The notes: generated by a model from the sequence alone, not told the origin. A stretch of DNA of 64,000 bases from Cinclus cinclus (GCF_963662255.1 NC_085060.1:11223630-11287629); one strand, 5' to 3'. Counted from the stretch's first letter, positions 40,832 to 54,124 are shown. Numbers and translations: made by a program.

Positions 40832-43800
40832 TCCAACCAGAACTTTTTTTTTTAAATGGCTGTTGAGAATTAGAAGCAAATATGGTGAAATTTGCAAATG
40901 CTGTTTAAATATATAATGTTTGTGGTCATTTTAATCTTTATAAGTACATTTTCAGTTAGCAGCATGCACCGTCCTTGATCTAATTGCAGCTGAGCAAGCA
41001 GAAACTGAAGTTCATTGAAGTGACATATGCATAATCTGTGTGTCAGCTGGTACAGTATGTTCTGTTTGATATTTACTTGGTGCACTACTCACATTTCAAA
41101 ATTCAGTCAACAATAAACACTAACATGTACCCTTTGGTCAGGAGCGTGAGGCCGTGCAAGGATATTTCTGACTTGGAGGTTACTGCCATGCTAGTCATGT
41201 AAAAGAATTAAAAATAACTTTTTATAATGCCAATATAGTTTAGGTTAAGGATGGAAAGAATCATATCTAGTAAAGTGTACTTGAAAGGGAAAAGTGGACT
41301 TTGTACTTGTCTAGATCTGAAGAACTTCAAAGGAAAACATGATCATGTTGTATTTCTGCATAAAATCAGTACCTGTCAATATTTTTAAAGCTGAATTAAA
41401 CATGTTTGTTTTGCAGATCCTCAGCATACAATTTTGCATTTTGAATAAGTTAACATTTTTGCTGTATATTTTTGTCTCTACTTTTTATTCTGAAACATAA
41501 TTGGAAGGCTATATAAATTGGTAATTCAGCTTGGAAGAGGGTGGTGTCTTGTGGCAAATAGCCTTCAGATGTTTAAAAGCAGGATTAAACTTGGCTCAGT
41601 TTCTGGAAGTCTTTCAGGCAAAAATAGGCTTTGTTTACTCACTTTATGAAAAGATACATAATGCTTCAATAATAGTTAAAATATCTGGGATTTTTAAGTG
41701 AAGATGACATTAACATTTCTGGACCTTTTTCCTTTAATTCATTTGCAAATGGCTTAATTAACTTCAGTATACACAGAATATACTCTGACCTCAGGTTGGC
41801 TACTGGTATGTATTGTAAAGTCTTGTGTGCCCATCTTAGGTGGCAGATTTTTGTGAATTTGTGTTTCTTAGCTGTAAACTGTTCAAAAATTTATCCTCAC
41901 TCCTTTTTCTGCTGCAGTTAATATCTGTTTGAGTGCTGTTATGATGCCAAATGCTGTTCTAAACTGTTATTCCTGGAGTTAGGGAACTGCTAATAAACCT
42001 GTGCAGAAATATTCTTCCTAAGCTAGCTGTGATGTTACACTTTGAATAGTTGCTTTAACAGTTGTTTGAAGTAGAAATAATTGAAAAGGATACTTTATTT
42101 AAAGTAGTACTAGTGTTGTATGTAAAAGAGTACATACACAGACAAGGAGTTTGCCTCAACACTTGATAAAGATGTTTCTCATAGATAAAACTATAGTGAA
42201 ATGTAAACCAGCCATGTTTTGGGGGGCTGTTGGAAGAGCTTCATAGTGTGGCTGGAGCATTGTTAAACCTTGCCTCTACCTGGGAGGGACTGCTCCTACT
42301 TCTGTCATTGCAGTAGTTAGACTTGGCTTTGAGAGCCTTTTAAAATAATAGTTGAACCTTTCTGCTCCAAGTGATCATGATTAAATTAGTGGTTGATATA
42401 ATTTAAAAAAGCTAGTTCATATTATTAAAAAGTTGATCTGTTGTGATTGTACCTTCTGTCTCAGTACTTACTGCTCTCTTGGTATGTGCTTTTCATACTG
42501 TTTTGATTGTGAGGATTGACTCCAGAAAATCCAAATGTGGCAAATATTTTCATTATCACCATGGGGAGAGCATGATTTCTTTTTTATTCACCATGTTAAC
42601 AGGATTTTTGAAGTATCCATAGCATTGCCAAAGAAACTAATGTACATAAAACAAAAAAATAAATTGTAAGAAATTTAAATAGGAATATTTTTTTCACTGT
42701 TTCTGAACTCATTTCTATATAAATACAATAGAAATAGAGGTATACTGCTATTCATACAGCTAAAGCCATATATACATTTGTTTGTTTTTTTTTTTCCAAT
42801 GGACTGTTTGAGAAAGAGTCTCTGTAGGATGTGATGTAGGCTTTGTTTGTGTTCTTCTAGAAAGCCTTTCAGGCATGCAGATAATGCAGCTGACTGGTTT
42901 TGGGTAATACCAATTCTTACATGAATGCAGTGTAGTAGTGATAGAAGATTAAGGTCACTTGAGGTCTTTACAGGAACATTTCTGGAGGCTTTAAAGTAAG
43001 GTTTTATAGGGAAATAAACATGGGTAATAAACATGAAAACTTTTAAGATTTCATTGTAAAGACAATTATTTTTATACATGTATATACATACAAATAAAAA
43101 TTCCATGTTTTATGACAACTTTCACATTACTGAATGTGATTACTGGTTCGAGGGTTTTTGCCCTTCAAAGTCAGAACAAGCATATACATCAGATTTGTAG
43201 GTCAATCAATATAATTTATTCAGATGCTATTTTTGAATTTGCTAAGCTAAAACAGAAAGCCACAGTATAATTTCTAGTATTAGTACGTTAGTCATGAACT
43301 GATGGACAGGAAGAATTAAAGCTGGTGCTTAGAGGTGGTGTATCCATGATTACATGGAGCACCCATGCCAGGTGTGTGACGTCATGTGTTCTCCACCTGC
43401 TTATAGCTTAATTGTCTTTGTCATCTTGGCAGAGGATGCAGCAATCCTGCAATATATAGGCATTTTAATTTTCCTCTCCTCTTTTTGAACTCTGAAAAAG
43501 GTTTTGTAGAAGCTAAATCTGGTGTTATAGAAGTAATCATTGTAACATCTGAATTGACATTACAGAATGTATAATCAATATTAATACAGGTCTTGAGGAA
43601 GCTATATTTTTCTGTGCTGGCCTGCCTTATATAGACTGGAAATAGCTATATTTCAGGATTCCTATAGAAAATGGAGATGAATACTTGTTCAGTTAAGTAC
43701 ATACTCTATTCTTCCTTCTATGCCTTTCTTTTTACTAATTGCTGGACTGTTACTGCTTTGTGCTAAGATGTTTATTTGGGCAGTCTCATAATTTAATTTA

Positions 43801-44932
43801 CGACTCTAAGCTGTATATCAGCAGTAGCAAAGACTTTTTAAGTTAATAGGATCGCTGCACTTGTCTGGACAAGAGATGAATGTTTACTGTTCTTTGAATT
43901 CATCCATGTTGGGATGAAGGTGATGACGGTTAATTTGTGGTTCTTGCACAGGACCTGCTGTAGCCAAGTTGATTTGTTTCATCCTCAGCAAAGATGGGGA
44001 TGAAATTTTGTTTGAGTGCTCTTAGCAGCCTTCTAGCACAGAGGTCTTGAGGCAGAACTGGTAGCTGGTACTCACCCTGGAAGAGTATAGGCAGGGTTGG
44101 GAATGTGTGACAAGTGCTAAGAATGACATTGCTTCAGGGAGGATGATGGTGGCAGGACAGGAATTTTAGTAGAGGGCGTAGGCAGGTCTGGAAAAGTGGA
44201 AGCAGTATACAGGACATGAGCACTAGTGCTGGGTAGTCCCAGCACACTGATCTTAAAAGCAATGCCCAGGACTTTGGTAAAATGCCTCAGTGAAATATCT
44301 GATAGTTTATTTCACAAGATCTTTTGCTAAAATATAAATTGAGGTATGTCTTTACAATACAACACAAGTAAAAAAGCTTTTTTCTTTTTGATGACAATTT
44401 TACCAGTTGTTGTCCACCTGTAATGGGCATGGAGGTCATGGCCTTCATATGAGGATGATATATAGTTGTGTTCAAGAATTGAGCTCTAAAGTTTTACAGC
44501 TATGGTCTGGCTCACATCAGTATTTTAAATTTAGTAACTTTGTATTTCAGGTTCAGAAAGCCTTTTGATAGGGTTTTTCCCAGAACTTTATTAATAATAA
44601 AGTATTTTGTTGATTTTATTCTGGCAATCTTTATTAAGAGATAGAACATACTTTTAAAGCTATAAACCTGTGTGTTCTCTAGGTAAATGTTTATAGGCCT
44701 ATAAGATATCTTGATCTTTCTGCTTTTCTTTACAACTTTTTATTGTTTTAATACCTTGGTGTTTGCCTGTGTGTGGCAGGTAATGCAGGCAAGGGTGAAA
44801 TGGGGGAGAAGAGGAAGAGTTGTTATTTTAATACATAAAGGATGGTAGTTGAATTTAGCCATCTTCCAGGGTTGTATATGGGTATGATCTGTCCTTCTGT
44901 CTGGGAAATTAAAACATAAATTCTTTGTTTAG

Positions 44933-45835
44933 GAAATCTGAAGGGGAGCCCTGCTTCTGAAGAGATGACTTGTAATGTCCCACAGAACTCAGAAGCTTGT
45001 GCCTCTGCAGACACTGATGGTGCCCAGGAATGGGCGCAGGAACACGACCGACGGGGAACTTTTGTTGGATTTCCACAGAGCTGTCCTGTTTCAGTGTTAG
45101 CTCTAGCACAAGCTGGCTTTGTTTATACTGGAGAAGGTGACAAAGTGAAGTGCTTCAGTTGCCATACAACTGTTGAAGGATGGGTGCCTGGGGATTCTGC
45201 ACTTGAGAGACACAAACAGCTTGCCCCCAACTGCAAGTTTATTACTGAATCTGCTTATCTGGAAAGTAACATGGATCGTGTTGCCCGGAGCCACGAGGAT
45301 AGAACTGAAAATGGTACCAGCAATTCGGCCTTCCCTTGTGCTCTGGATGACCCTGATGTGGAGGCAGATTACCTTTTGAGAACTGGGCAAGTTGTGGATA
45401 TGTCAGACAGTTTGTATCCTAAAAACCCTGCTATGTGGAGTGAAGAAACAAGATTAAAGTCCTTTCACAACTGGCCCCTCAGTGACCAGTTGACACCACA
45501 GGAATTAGCTAATGCTGGATTTTATTACACGGGTGTTGGTGACCAAGTGGCGTGTTTTTGTTGTGGTGGAAAATTGAAGAACTGGGAACCCACTGACAGA
45601 GCTTGGTCAGAACACAAGAGGCATTTTCCCAAATGCCTTTTTGTCCTGGGCCAGGATGTTGGGAATGTTTCAAGTGAATCTATTCCTGCGGAGCTTGGCA
45701 TAAGTGGTCTGAACAATGCACAGCACCCAAGGAATCCCTCTATGGCAAAATATGGAAAACGTTTACAAACATTTTTATCATGGATATATCCTGTTGACAA
45801 GGAGCAGCTTGCAGAAGCTGGATTCTATAGCATAG
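44933..45835 (+). CDS. XIAP: XIAP exon 2: 32-nt 5' UTR plus residues 1-290 (BIR1, BIR2, start of BIR3)
   Basis: Acceptor TTTGTTTAG|GAA; coding starts at ATG 44965 ([14 protein letters not shown]) with G at -3. Donor ATAG|GTAAGC, phase 1. The first 90 residues align to human BIR1 ([18 protein letters not shown]); the extreme N-terminus is divergent. The exon structure, with BIR1 and BIR2 in one large exon, matches human. Confidence 0.97.
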
Positions 45836-48800
45836 GTAAGCCAGACCTTGAAATAACTAATGTCTTTTACAAATAAATTGTACATGAGGAAGTATCTTGC
45901 TATAAAAAAAAATAGAAGTTTTTATATGGAACAATTTACCAGAATCTCTTTACTCTGTAAACTGCTTTCCACAGTTCTTATGTAAAATTGCCTACATTGT
46001 ATCATATACGTTTACCAGCAAAGACTTGATAGACTTGATCATAAATTTATCCTTAGCAGTAAAACAGCCAAGTATTTTTCTTGCCTGTTAAAACCTTTAT
46101 AATACATCTTTCACAATGACAGTTACTTGAGTTAATGTTTTTTAAGAAACAAAGTGCTGTCCTCCAGACCTTAGGTGTAAGGAATAGGCCTGTGGCCTGC
46201 ACAAAAACCTGTGAACAAGACAATCCAGGTTGTGCACTGTTGTACTTAGTTAACATGAGTTTGCGTTACCATGGCGTGTGGACACCCAGAACCTGCAGTA
46301 CTACTATTGCCTACTTTATGAAAACAGTGGTACCAGTGGAGGAGCTTTTACTATTAGATGTGTAGTGTTTGATTTGGATAAGACACCCATCTCTGTGCAT
46401 TAGTTTCTCAGTTAGATGAAATTCCTCATGGAGAGATACTGTACAAGTGCGAAGTGTTGCTCTTTCTTGGTCACAAGGAAAAGGGGATTATCTGGGATAA
46501 TTTCTTGCTCTCATCTTACTTGACTTCTGTCTTAGTAGCTCTCAGAACTTCGTAGTATGATTCCGTTTGTTTTACTTAATAAATAAAGTAGCCATAAATA
46601 AAATCTTTGCAGTATTCTTGTGTGGGTCAAAAATGGACAATATATGTGTCTAGTAGAACTATTTTATTGATATCTTCTTGGGTTCATAAAGGTACCAAAA
46701 GATCTTTATGGTGGAGTTGCACTGACTGGCCACCAGCTTATCAGACTGAGTGCTCTTCAGGTGACTTCTGTGAAAACTTCCCTGTGGCCTGAGAGGAATT
46801 TAACACTCTAGGGAAGCACTATTCATATCTCCTCTCCTAATAAAAACAATATTGAAGCAGTTTCTGGGGCAGTCTTGGATCACAGTGCTGGAACAAAGAG
46901 GATGCAGTTCTCAGCTGGTTTTGCTATTGCTGGTTAGGGCCTGTGGATCTTAATGGGAAATGGAGGACCACAAAGCCATGTAAACATCTCTCATTCTTTG
47001 TGACAGACATCTTCAGGCCTCTTTTACCATTGGATTGAGTTCCATGTTAACAGATTCTTTTCAGCCTCTGTTTGGTATCTGTATATTTACTTACAAAGAT
47101 AAAATTCAGGAAGCTTGTTTCTCTTATTTTGTGTTTCTTTAAGCTTAATTCACTCCCCTGAACATTTGTTTCAAATCATGTGTGTTGTCCTCTATTAAAA
47201 CGGAGTTATTTTCAGTTGAAATTGTAAATCAGTAAAAGAAATACTTATTTTCTTAACATTTTAGTTGAAAACTCGGTATTATGCCTGCACAAAATATTAA
47301 ACTTTATTCTTGTGTGTTTCTTCAGGTAATGGTGATCATGTTGTGTGTTTCTACTGTGGTGGAGGATTGCAAGAATGGAAGGAAAATGAAGACCCTTGGG
47401 ATCAACATGCCAAATGGTTTCCTGGGTAAGGTATCTCTTAATATTTTCTTGGTATGTATCTGAGTCATATTTACAGTATATTGCATTTTAATGACAAAGC
47501 ATACTAATAAAGGCTTGAGAAGGTAGGTTTATGCAAATAATTTTATGTTGTCTTATTTGTAGCATTATTAAAGGGACAATATCTGTGTCTGGATTTAACT
47601 GACCCTTTCTTTCTGAGCAAGAAGAAATGTGTAGTTTTATCAATATGTATCTGAGGGCTTTTTCTTGTTATCCAAGTGCTACATTGTAATGGTTGCTTTA
47701 ATAGCTTGTTATGTGTAAAAGTTTGTAACTTACCTCAAGATACAAAATGACTGAACAGCTGCTGCAGGGCAAAAATGCCTGAAGAGGTCGGTAGAGCCAT
47801 GGACTATAAAACATAGTTCTCTTTAATTTGAAAGGATTAAGGATTCCAGACAGTAGTGTAGTAGTAGTAGTAGTAGTAGTACCAGAAGTAGTCTTTAGAA
47901 AGACTGCCAATGTTGTCTAAAATCTGTTTTGAGAAAAAGGAGAATAGTATGACTCAGGAGTTCTCACAAGTGGACAGAAGCCATCCAAATACAAAGACTT
48001 AGTTATTGTATAACATTGATAAAATTAGTGTCTTTTATGCATTAACTCCCAAATTTCTCTGCTGTGGTGAAAGACTCTCTGGAAGCTGGAGATTGGTAAT
48101 TATGCATTAGCTGTTCCTTTTTTAATTAGTGATACAGGCAGATTTTAATGATTGGCTTCTGTGACTTGAAAGAGACATAATTCCAAGTTTTTAGCATGGT
48201 GCAGTGAATAGTTAAGGAATGTTTTCTTGCTACATTTCACTCCTCTTTTATGGTTTTGATTTTGGTTTACGTTACTTAAACAATGTCGGGCTTGATTACT
48301 TCCTCTCGGATCAGTCTTTTTTGTTGGGTTTTTTTTTTTTTTTGCACATCAGCCTCAGTGGCAGTGTGTCACTCTCACAGCAGCTATTCCTGAATATGAA
48401 GTGACTGCTAGAGCTGGAGAGCTCTTGTCAAGGAGTTATGGCACTCCCTAAATCTTCGGGTAGGGAAGAGCTCTTCCCAGTGGCTAAGACTGGCTGGAAA
48501 ATAATGAAAGAAAGCATGGAAGGCACCTGTCTGACTAGTGACTGTTTGCTTGGATTGTGACAGACTAAAAGAATCAGTATTTTAACATAATGTTTTACAT
48601 TTGAGTGAGCTTTTACTTTTGGAAATCTGTCACGAGCTGTCTTGGCCAACAACTCTTAAGCTCTCTTTTTCACCAGAAATATGAGAAAGATAAGTACTGC
48701 TTAAGTGTTCAAGATGTTCTTAGAAATATTACAGTGACATCACAGATGCTGACTAAACATTTATAGATTTTAAAAAGACACAGTCTGTACGAAGGAAGAA

Positions 48801-51800
48801 ATTTATCAAAGCTTCCATAGTTACATATTTTTTTGCTGCTAATGTAGTTCTCTTAAATTTAAATATTCTTATTTTTAGGTGCAGATTTGTGAGCACGGAA
48901 AAGGGGATAGAGTTTATAAATAATGTTCACTTAAGAGATGGATGTAGGGATTCAACAGTAAGTTTCTTGCTTATTAATCATTTTGTTAAAATAGAAAGAG
49001 TCAACGTAGTTTTTATATGAAGTTGCCTTTTAATTATGTGCCTATTATTTAATCCACCTGCTGCTACTTTCATTGGCAGAAAGTGAAAGAAATGCAGTCT
49101 GTCAATCAGAGCGTGCCCATCTCCTAGTTCTCCATAGCTGGGTTATGGATCACAGCCAGGGCACCTTGTGAATGTCAAATACTGGATACTGAACAAGTGC
49201 CATTTGCTTTATAGCCTGGAAACCTAAGGGTTATGATGAATAACAGCAGATACATTTTCTTTTCTTGTTGTAGAGCATTGTTAAACTTGTGTGTAGTCAC
49301 TAAAATGTAAAACTGATAATGTTTTAGAATTTTGTAGACTAAGAATCATGTACATATGAATATTGCAAAGATGGGTTAAAATCATAACAAAATACTGATC
49401 ATTTTGTTCAGAGCAGATTAGTTTGTCACTAAAATAACTTGAGATCAAATAGCTATTTTTTATTTTGTAGCTGTATGCATTTCCTTCCATTTCTCCAGAA
49501 TTGTAATTTTGTTTCTTTATACTTCACTTTTAGACTGAAGCTGCTGAAGGGACAATACTTCCTAAAGGTACATGTTTAAAACAAACAGCCTCCTCCCCAC
49601 ATTTTGGAATATCTCTATTTGAACGTATAGTGACAGGAATGGTTAATTTTAAAAATAACCCTATTACATTTTAAAATAAAGCACAACAGGCGAATTGTTG
49701 GATGATTTTCATTGCTTCTAAACAATTGCAGAATTTTACTTCTTTTAGAGGAAATATAATTGCAATTTGGTAAATATGGTAAGGTAGAGGTTGTGAACTA
49801 TGGAAGAAGTTTGTATAGGATGCAGCTAGTGAGTGTGCATCAAATAGTGAATCTGTAGTGCTGTGGGATGAATGTTAAAGAATACTGAACAGAAACAGCC
49901 CTTTTACATGGGGCAGGAAGAGTTGGTCTGTCCAATGGCAAGGACTAGGGAGCTGAGCAAGCTGAAGTAGTTTATTATGTGATCCAGTATTACAAATTCC
50001 TGTAATGCTTTTCACGAATACCAAGCAACAAAAAGACAAAACAGTTAAAGGGGTAGTAGGAGGCCAGACAAGCAGCTTCATGCCAGGGAATGGGAGCTAT
50101 TGCTAGTAAAATTGGCTACACAAAACCTGCTTAGAAATCTCTCCCATACTGCTCATTTATGAGAGTGGAAATAAAAGAACCTTTTTCTTAAAAAAAAAAG
50201 AAATTTTAGTTTTTAAAAATTAAAATTGAAATATTTTGCTGTTGGAACAATGTTGATAAGTAAAAGGAAGGGGAAGGTCCAACAGAGTGAATAATGGTTT
50301 CCCCAAGTAGTGTTGTGTCTTACCATGGTTAGACCTGCTTGCCTGTTGGTGGTGCTGTGTTTTGGTTTTATAAATTCAAATTATTTATTGGTTTCTCTCA
50401 ACATATGCATGAGATATTTTTCTTTCCTGAACCAAATTAAAATTGATGTAATGTTTTTTATCCATTGTGACTTGTAATTTTGGATGAATTTCATCTAACA
50501 TTCAGCTACAAAATTTGTGATGATAGTTATATGAGACAGGGTATTTAATTTGAAGTAGTTGATTTGAACAGCAAATCTAGGAGGATTTCTGTAATATAAA
50601 TAGATGGGGGAAAGGTAGGATAGAAGAAAAATCTGCAATCTTTACAATAAGCAAAATTCTCAAATTGTAAATATGGTTCCTTTGGCTACATATTTGTTTG
50701 CAAATATGTGTCTTAGAGTACTGTAGTCAATACTGTCAGATAATCAGATTCATCTTTCTTAAAGTGCTTTTGTTTTGTTTTTAATTTCTTGTTTTAGATG
50801 ATCTCTTACAGAATCCTTTGGTACAAAGTGCCATAGCCATGGGTTTCAGTTTGTCTGAGATTAGGAACACCATGGAAAAGAGATTGCAGATGACTGGAGA
50901 AAGTCACACATCTGTTGAGGATCTGGTAGCAGACTTAAGTGCTCATAAAGAAAATACAAGGGAAGAAGAACCAAATGAAATCGCAGTTGAGCAAGATGAG
51001 CTTATTCAGTTACAAAACCTCTGTGTGTACTTTCATATCAGTTCTTTAGTCTGTGAAATATTTTTTAATGATATCTGTTTATTCTACCCTCTGATCCCAG
51101 TCTTATCTATGGTAAACTTGAAGTATTGTAAATCAAAATTAAAGACATTTGGTTTGACATTGAAAAAAAAAGCCCGGAAGAAACAGGGTGTTAAAATATT
51201 TGAGTGTAGCAGCATTTATAAATATCATCTCTAAAATAAGCAGTGGTATCTCAGAGGTGACAGTCACACAGTGACAGTCTAGCATGCTTCTGGGAAAGGT
51301 TGTATGTACTAACAAAAAAAGCCAAAATTGTTGTGACAATTATATTTAAAAATAAAAGCAAGAATAACTACAAGAATATAGTTACAAATATGTGGCAAAA
51401 TGAAACAGACACAGGGACACTCATATTTGGTGTATTCAATATGAAAATGTCACAGTGGGGGGCGTTTCTTTTACAGTATATAATTTTGCTTGGGGTAGAA
51501 GTATTTTTGTTCTTGGCCAATAAGAACAAGTGTGCATCTAAATGGTGTTTCTAGTTATTTATGTTCCAGCTTTGCTGGAACATACAAGTCATGCTCAGAA
51601 AGCTCTTGTGGTGCACACTGCAAACAGACCAAACCTAGGAGTTCTGACTCAGGAGACCTGTAATTTAAGACAAGCATATGGGTGAATTAATCTGGTTGGC
51701 ATGATAGGCAGAGATCTTACCAGCCCATTCGTTTTAATAAGATTTTTAATAGGACATTGAGGGGGGAAGAAGAACTTGTAGTGCAGCTGGACCTTATTTT

Positions 51801-52617
51801 GGTGGTTGGCTGTGCAGAGCTTCCCCCAAGTGGTAGGGGAAGGTGTCTCAATTTGGTACTTTCAAATGGGGCATATTGGAATAATAAAGAGCTCATGTAC
51901 AATGCCAGATTGACTGTTTCTGTGTTACAGATTTTAAGCTTTTGAAATATGGGCATTTTGAAAATGGGGGCAGGGAAGGAGGTCACATCCTCATTTTTCT
52001 CGTTGAGAAAACTCAGAAAAAGAAAATCCAAATTACTTAACCAGTAGCAAGGAGCCTTTCTTTTACCTTCTGGTTAAATTTTGGGGAAATTTTGTAATTG
52101 AGAGGTCTGTGAAAAGAATGGTTCATGATTGAAAGATGCATATCCTAAATTCTATATTTCAAGGTCTTACAAATGCAAACAGATGCACTCCCTGCTTGCA
52201 TTAGCCTGGGATATGTAATGGGATAGAAGGTGAAATAAAAAAAGAGGATTCCATGTTGCAGCTAGGTTTCCTTTCTCTTATAGTTTTTCTTTGTTCTTTT
52301 TAAGGGTCTGACCTTTAAATCATATGAAGAAAACCTTGTCCTTTTGTGTAAAAAGAAATAAAAAGAACACGATTCAGTGGTAGTACGTATGTTAACTTCT
52401 TTTCTTGTGTCTATTTTCCTTAGACCTCAGTACTGAAGAGAAGTTAAGACGCTTGCAGGAAGAAAAGCTCTGTAAAATCTGTATGGCTAAGGATGTGTCA
52501 GTTGTCTTCATTCCCTGTGGTCACCTAGTTGCCTGTAAGGAATGTGCTCGATTACTTAATGAATGCCCTCTGTGTCGTGCAGATATTATGAAAATACAGG
52601 AAATTTTTATGTATTAG
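44965..52617 (+). CDS. XIAP: X-linked inhibitor of apoptosis (BIR1-BIR2-BIR3-UBA-RING), 500 residues in 6 coding exons
   Basis: XIAP is a cytosolic RING E3 ubiquitin ligase that directly inhibits caspases-3, -7 and -9 and supports NOD2-RIPK2 and NF-kB signalling. The six coding exons total 1503 nt with stop, giving 500 residues against 497 in human. Zinc ligands are intact: BIR1 C63, C66, H83, C90; BIR2 C197, C200, H217, C224; BIR3 C298, C301, H318, C325. The caspase-3-blocking linker aspartate (human D148) is D145 in [11 protein letters not shown]3 groove residues equivalent to human G306, L307, W310, E314 and W323 are present. UBA (about 367-411) has MGFS. RING ligands are C453, C456, C468, H470, C474, C477, C484, C487, and the terminus IFMY retains the phenylalanine important for E2-dependent ligation. 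The exon 6 donor is the only uncertain junction. Confidence 0.97.
47326..47425 (+). CDS. XIAP: XIAP exon 3: BIR3 zinc-binding core, residues 291-323 plus two bases
   Basis: TTCTTCAG acceptor, CCTGG|GTAAGG donor. 100 nt encoding [20 protein letters not shown] and [12 protein letters not shown], aligning with human BIR3. Confidence 0.97.
47858..47881. repeat. GTA trinucleotide microsatellite, 8 copies
   Basis: Eight uninterrupted GTA units in XIAP intron 3. Confidence 0.95.
48879..48957 (+). CDS. XIAP: XIAP exon 4: end of BIR3, residues 324-350
   Basis: 79 nt encoding [20 protein letters not shown] and GCRDST, aligning with human [28 protein letters not shown] acceptor, ACA|GTAAGT donor. Confidence 0.95.
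49534..49567 (+). CDS. XIAP: XIAP exon 5: linker microexon, residues 351-361 plus one base
   Basis: 34 nt encoding [11 protein letters not shown] between CACTTTTAG and AAAG|GTACAT. Phase 0 in, phase 1 out, needed to restore DDLLQNP in exon 6. Confidence 0.88.
50798..51022 (+). CDS. XIAP: XIAP exon 6: UBA domain, residues 362-436 plus one base (3' end uncertain)
   Basis: GTTTTAG acceptor; encodes [40 protein letters not shown] and [12 protein letters not shown], the UBA and following linker. The donor must be phase 1 to match exon 7. The best candidate is CTCT|GTGTGT at 51022/51023, a weak site. The frame stays open to a TAA at 51232-51234, which would give a 506-residue RING-less product if unspliced. 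Confidence 0.8.
52424..52617 (+). CDS. XIAP: XIAP exon 7: RING domain and stop, residues 437-500
   Basis: TTCCTTAG acceptor; encodes [40 protein letters not shown] and [10 protein letters not shown] then [13 protein letters not shown] and TAG at 52615-52617. A complete C3HC4 RING. Human exon 7 begins at the equivalent ISTEEQ with the same phase. Confidence 0.96.
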
Positions 52618-53557
52618 TGAAATGCACAGCACTATGGATGCAAATGTTTCCTGTTGGATTACTTTTAAAATGTGTAACGTAATGTAAAAAATGCAGTTAA
52701 TTCCAGGATGTAACCATATGGCAGAATTTAGATTTTTCTGCTGTCAAACTCTACACATTTTAACACTTTACAAATTATTTTCCTTAAAGTGAATTTTTTG
52801 TACGTAATAGCAGTATGTATGAAAGGCAAATATGTATATTTTGTAACTTCAGTTCATAGACCTGATATGGGAAAGCCCAAGTAATGTAAACCTTTATTTA
52901 TGTGATCATTCCTTTGCTTCACTTTGTTACAACTCTCCATGACTGAAGATTGTGCAAATAGAGTTGTACAAAGAGCCTGTCCCTATATAAAATTTGTAAA
53001 AAGTTAATTCAAAATATAATTGTATACATGTATATTATGCCTGAAATTTTAGCTTTTAAAAAATTATGTAGTGTTGAAAATAGTCTTCTGTAACTTTGGT
53101 TGTGACATAATTCAGACAATACACATAAAGCTGCTGCTGTAACATTATGGTTACTTCTGCTACTTTGTACATTTGCATGTTTTAATTTAATTCCTGTCTC
53201 CCTATCTATTTTTCTGGTTCAGATGTATAAATTGTCTTCAGTAAACTGGTTTTACCCATCTGTTTTTCATTAGGATCCATCTTTATGTAAAATGTACATT
53301 AATTTTATTAATTAAAAGAGAAGTCAAGAGAAATGAAGATTTTATGTACCCTGTGCCCTGCATGAGAGTAGGCTCATTTTAAATTTGCCCCTACACAAAA
53401 AGATGTTCAGTTTGACATTTTTCTTGGGTTTTTTTTGGTTTTTTGTTTAACACAGCATCATCCTACCCGATTTATCTGCTAATACTTTGCACTGCTTCAT
53501 ATTTTATATTTTCATAGGAGAAGATTAAACTTTATCTCCTAGAAAATGCTTTTTTTA

Positions 53558-53599
53558 AAAAGCAGTGTTAGAAATCTCAATAGCAGTGTTGGAAATCTT
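53558..53599. repeat. imperfect 21-bp tandem duplication in the XIAP 3' UTR
   Basis: AGCAGTGTTAGAAATCTCAAT is followed directly by AGCAGTGTTGGAAATCTTTC, a local duplication with few substitutions. Confidence 0.8.
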
Positions 53600-53966
53600 T
53601 CATTTTTGTTCATGTCAGTTTGCTGCATTTAAATTTAAAAGTTAATAACTATTCTAATAAGAGCCACCTTAAAATACGTTAACGATTTTTAACTGAACTA
53701 ATCCTCCATTTCTGATTTTGAAATGGAGGTAGCTTTGTATTTAACATTTGTATTTATGTTCACTGCTTAATTATGTCACTTCCTTATTTTGTGGAACTAC
53801 TGATATGTTCTGTGTATCTATTTTTGAGTTCTACATGCTAAGGTTTAGAATATAGAATATACAGAACATAGTTTTTCATGTTATAGAAGTTTTGAATATA
53901 TAGAAATGTATTATCTACTTTCTCTATTTTTTTAAATCTGTGTTCTGTAATGGCATGAATATTTAA

Positions 53967-53972
53967 AATAAA
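53967..53972 (+). terminator. XIAP: AATAAA polyadenylation signal, XIAP (proximal)
   Basis: AATAAA followed within about 30 nt by the GT-rich stretch TCAGTGTATTTG. First canonical signal after the stop codon with a suitable downstream element. Confidence 0.65.
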
Positions 53973-54124
53973 GTGCAACCCAGATGTTCCTTGATCAGTG
54001 TATTTGATTCTCACATTAAAAAAAATAACAGAAGCCTGCTTTCTGTTGATTTTTTTGGTAATTAAACTTATTAATTTAACCTGAGTGTTATTAAGGATAA
54101 TGAATATATTTTAATCGGAGAGGA

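Larger units (their letters stand above)
37130..44932 (+). other. XIAP: XIAP intron 1 (7.8 kb)
   Basis: AT-rich intron without recognised genes. Contains a 28-bp tandem duplication at 40776-40831, a GT/AC inverted repeat at 39731-39750, and a 143-codon minus-strand ORF (42675-43106) that resembles nothing known and is within chance expectation. Confidence 0.75.

Noticed and set aside
42675..43106. 143-codon minus-strand ORF in XIAP intron 1
   Set aside because: About one ORF of this length is expected by chance in 64 kb over six frames. No homology recognised, no CpG island and no promoter signal.
51001..52440. Alternative XIAP exon 6/7 junction using CA|GTTACA (51008) with an internal acceptor CCTCAG| at 52430, giving LIHTEEK
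   Set aside because: Keeps the frame but uses an acceptor without its own pyrimidine tract and departs from the human exon boundary; kept only as a less likely option.
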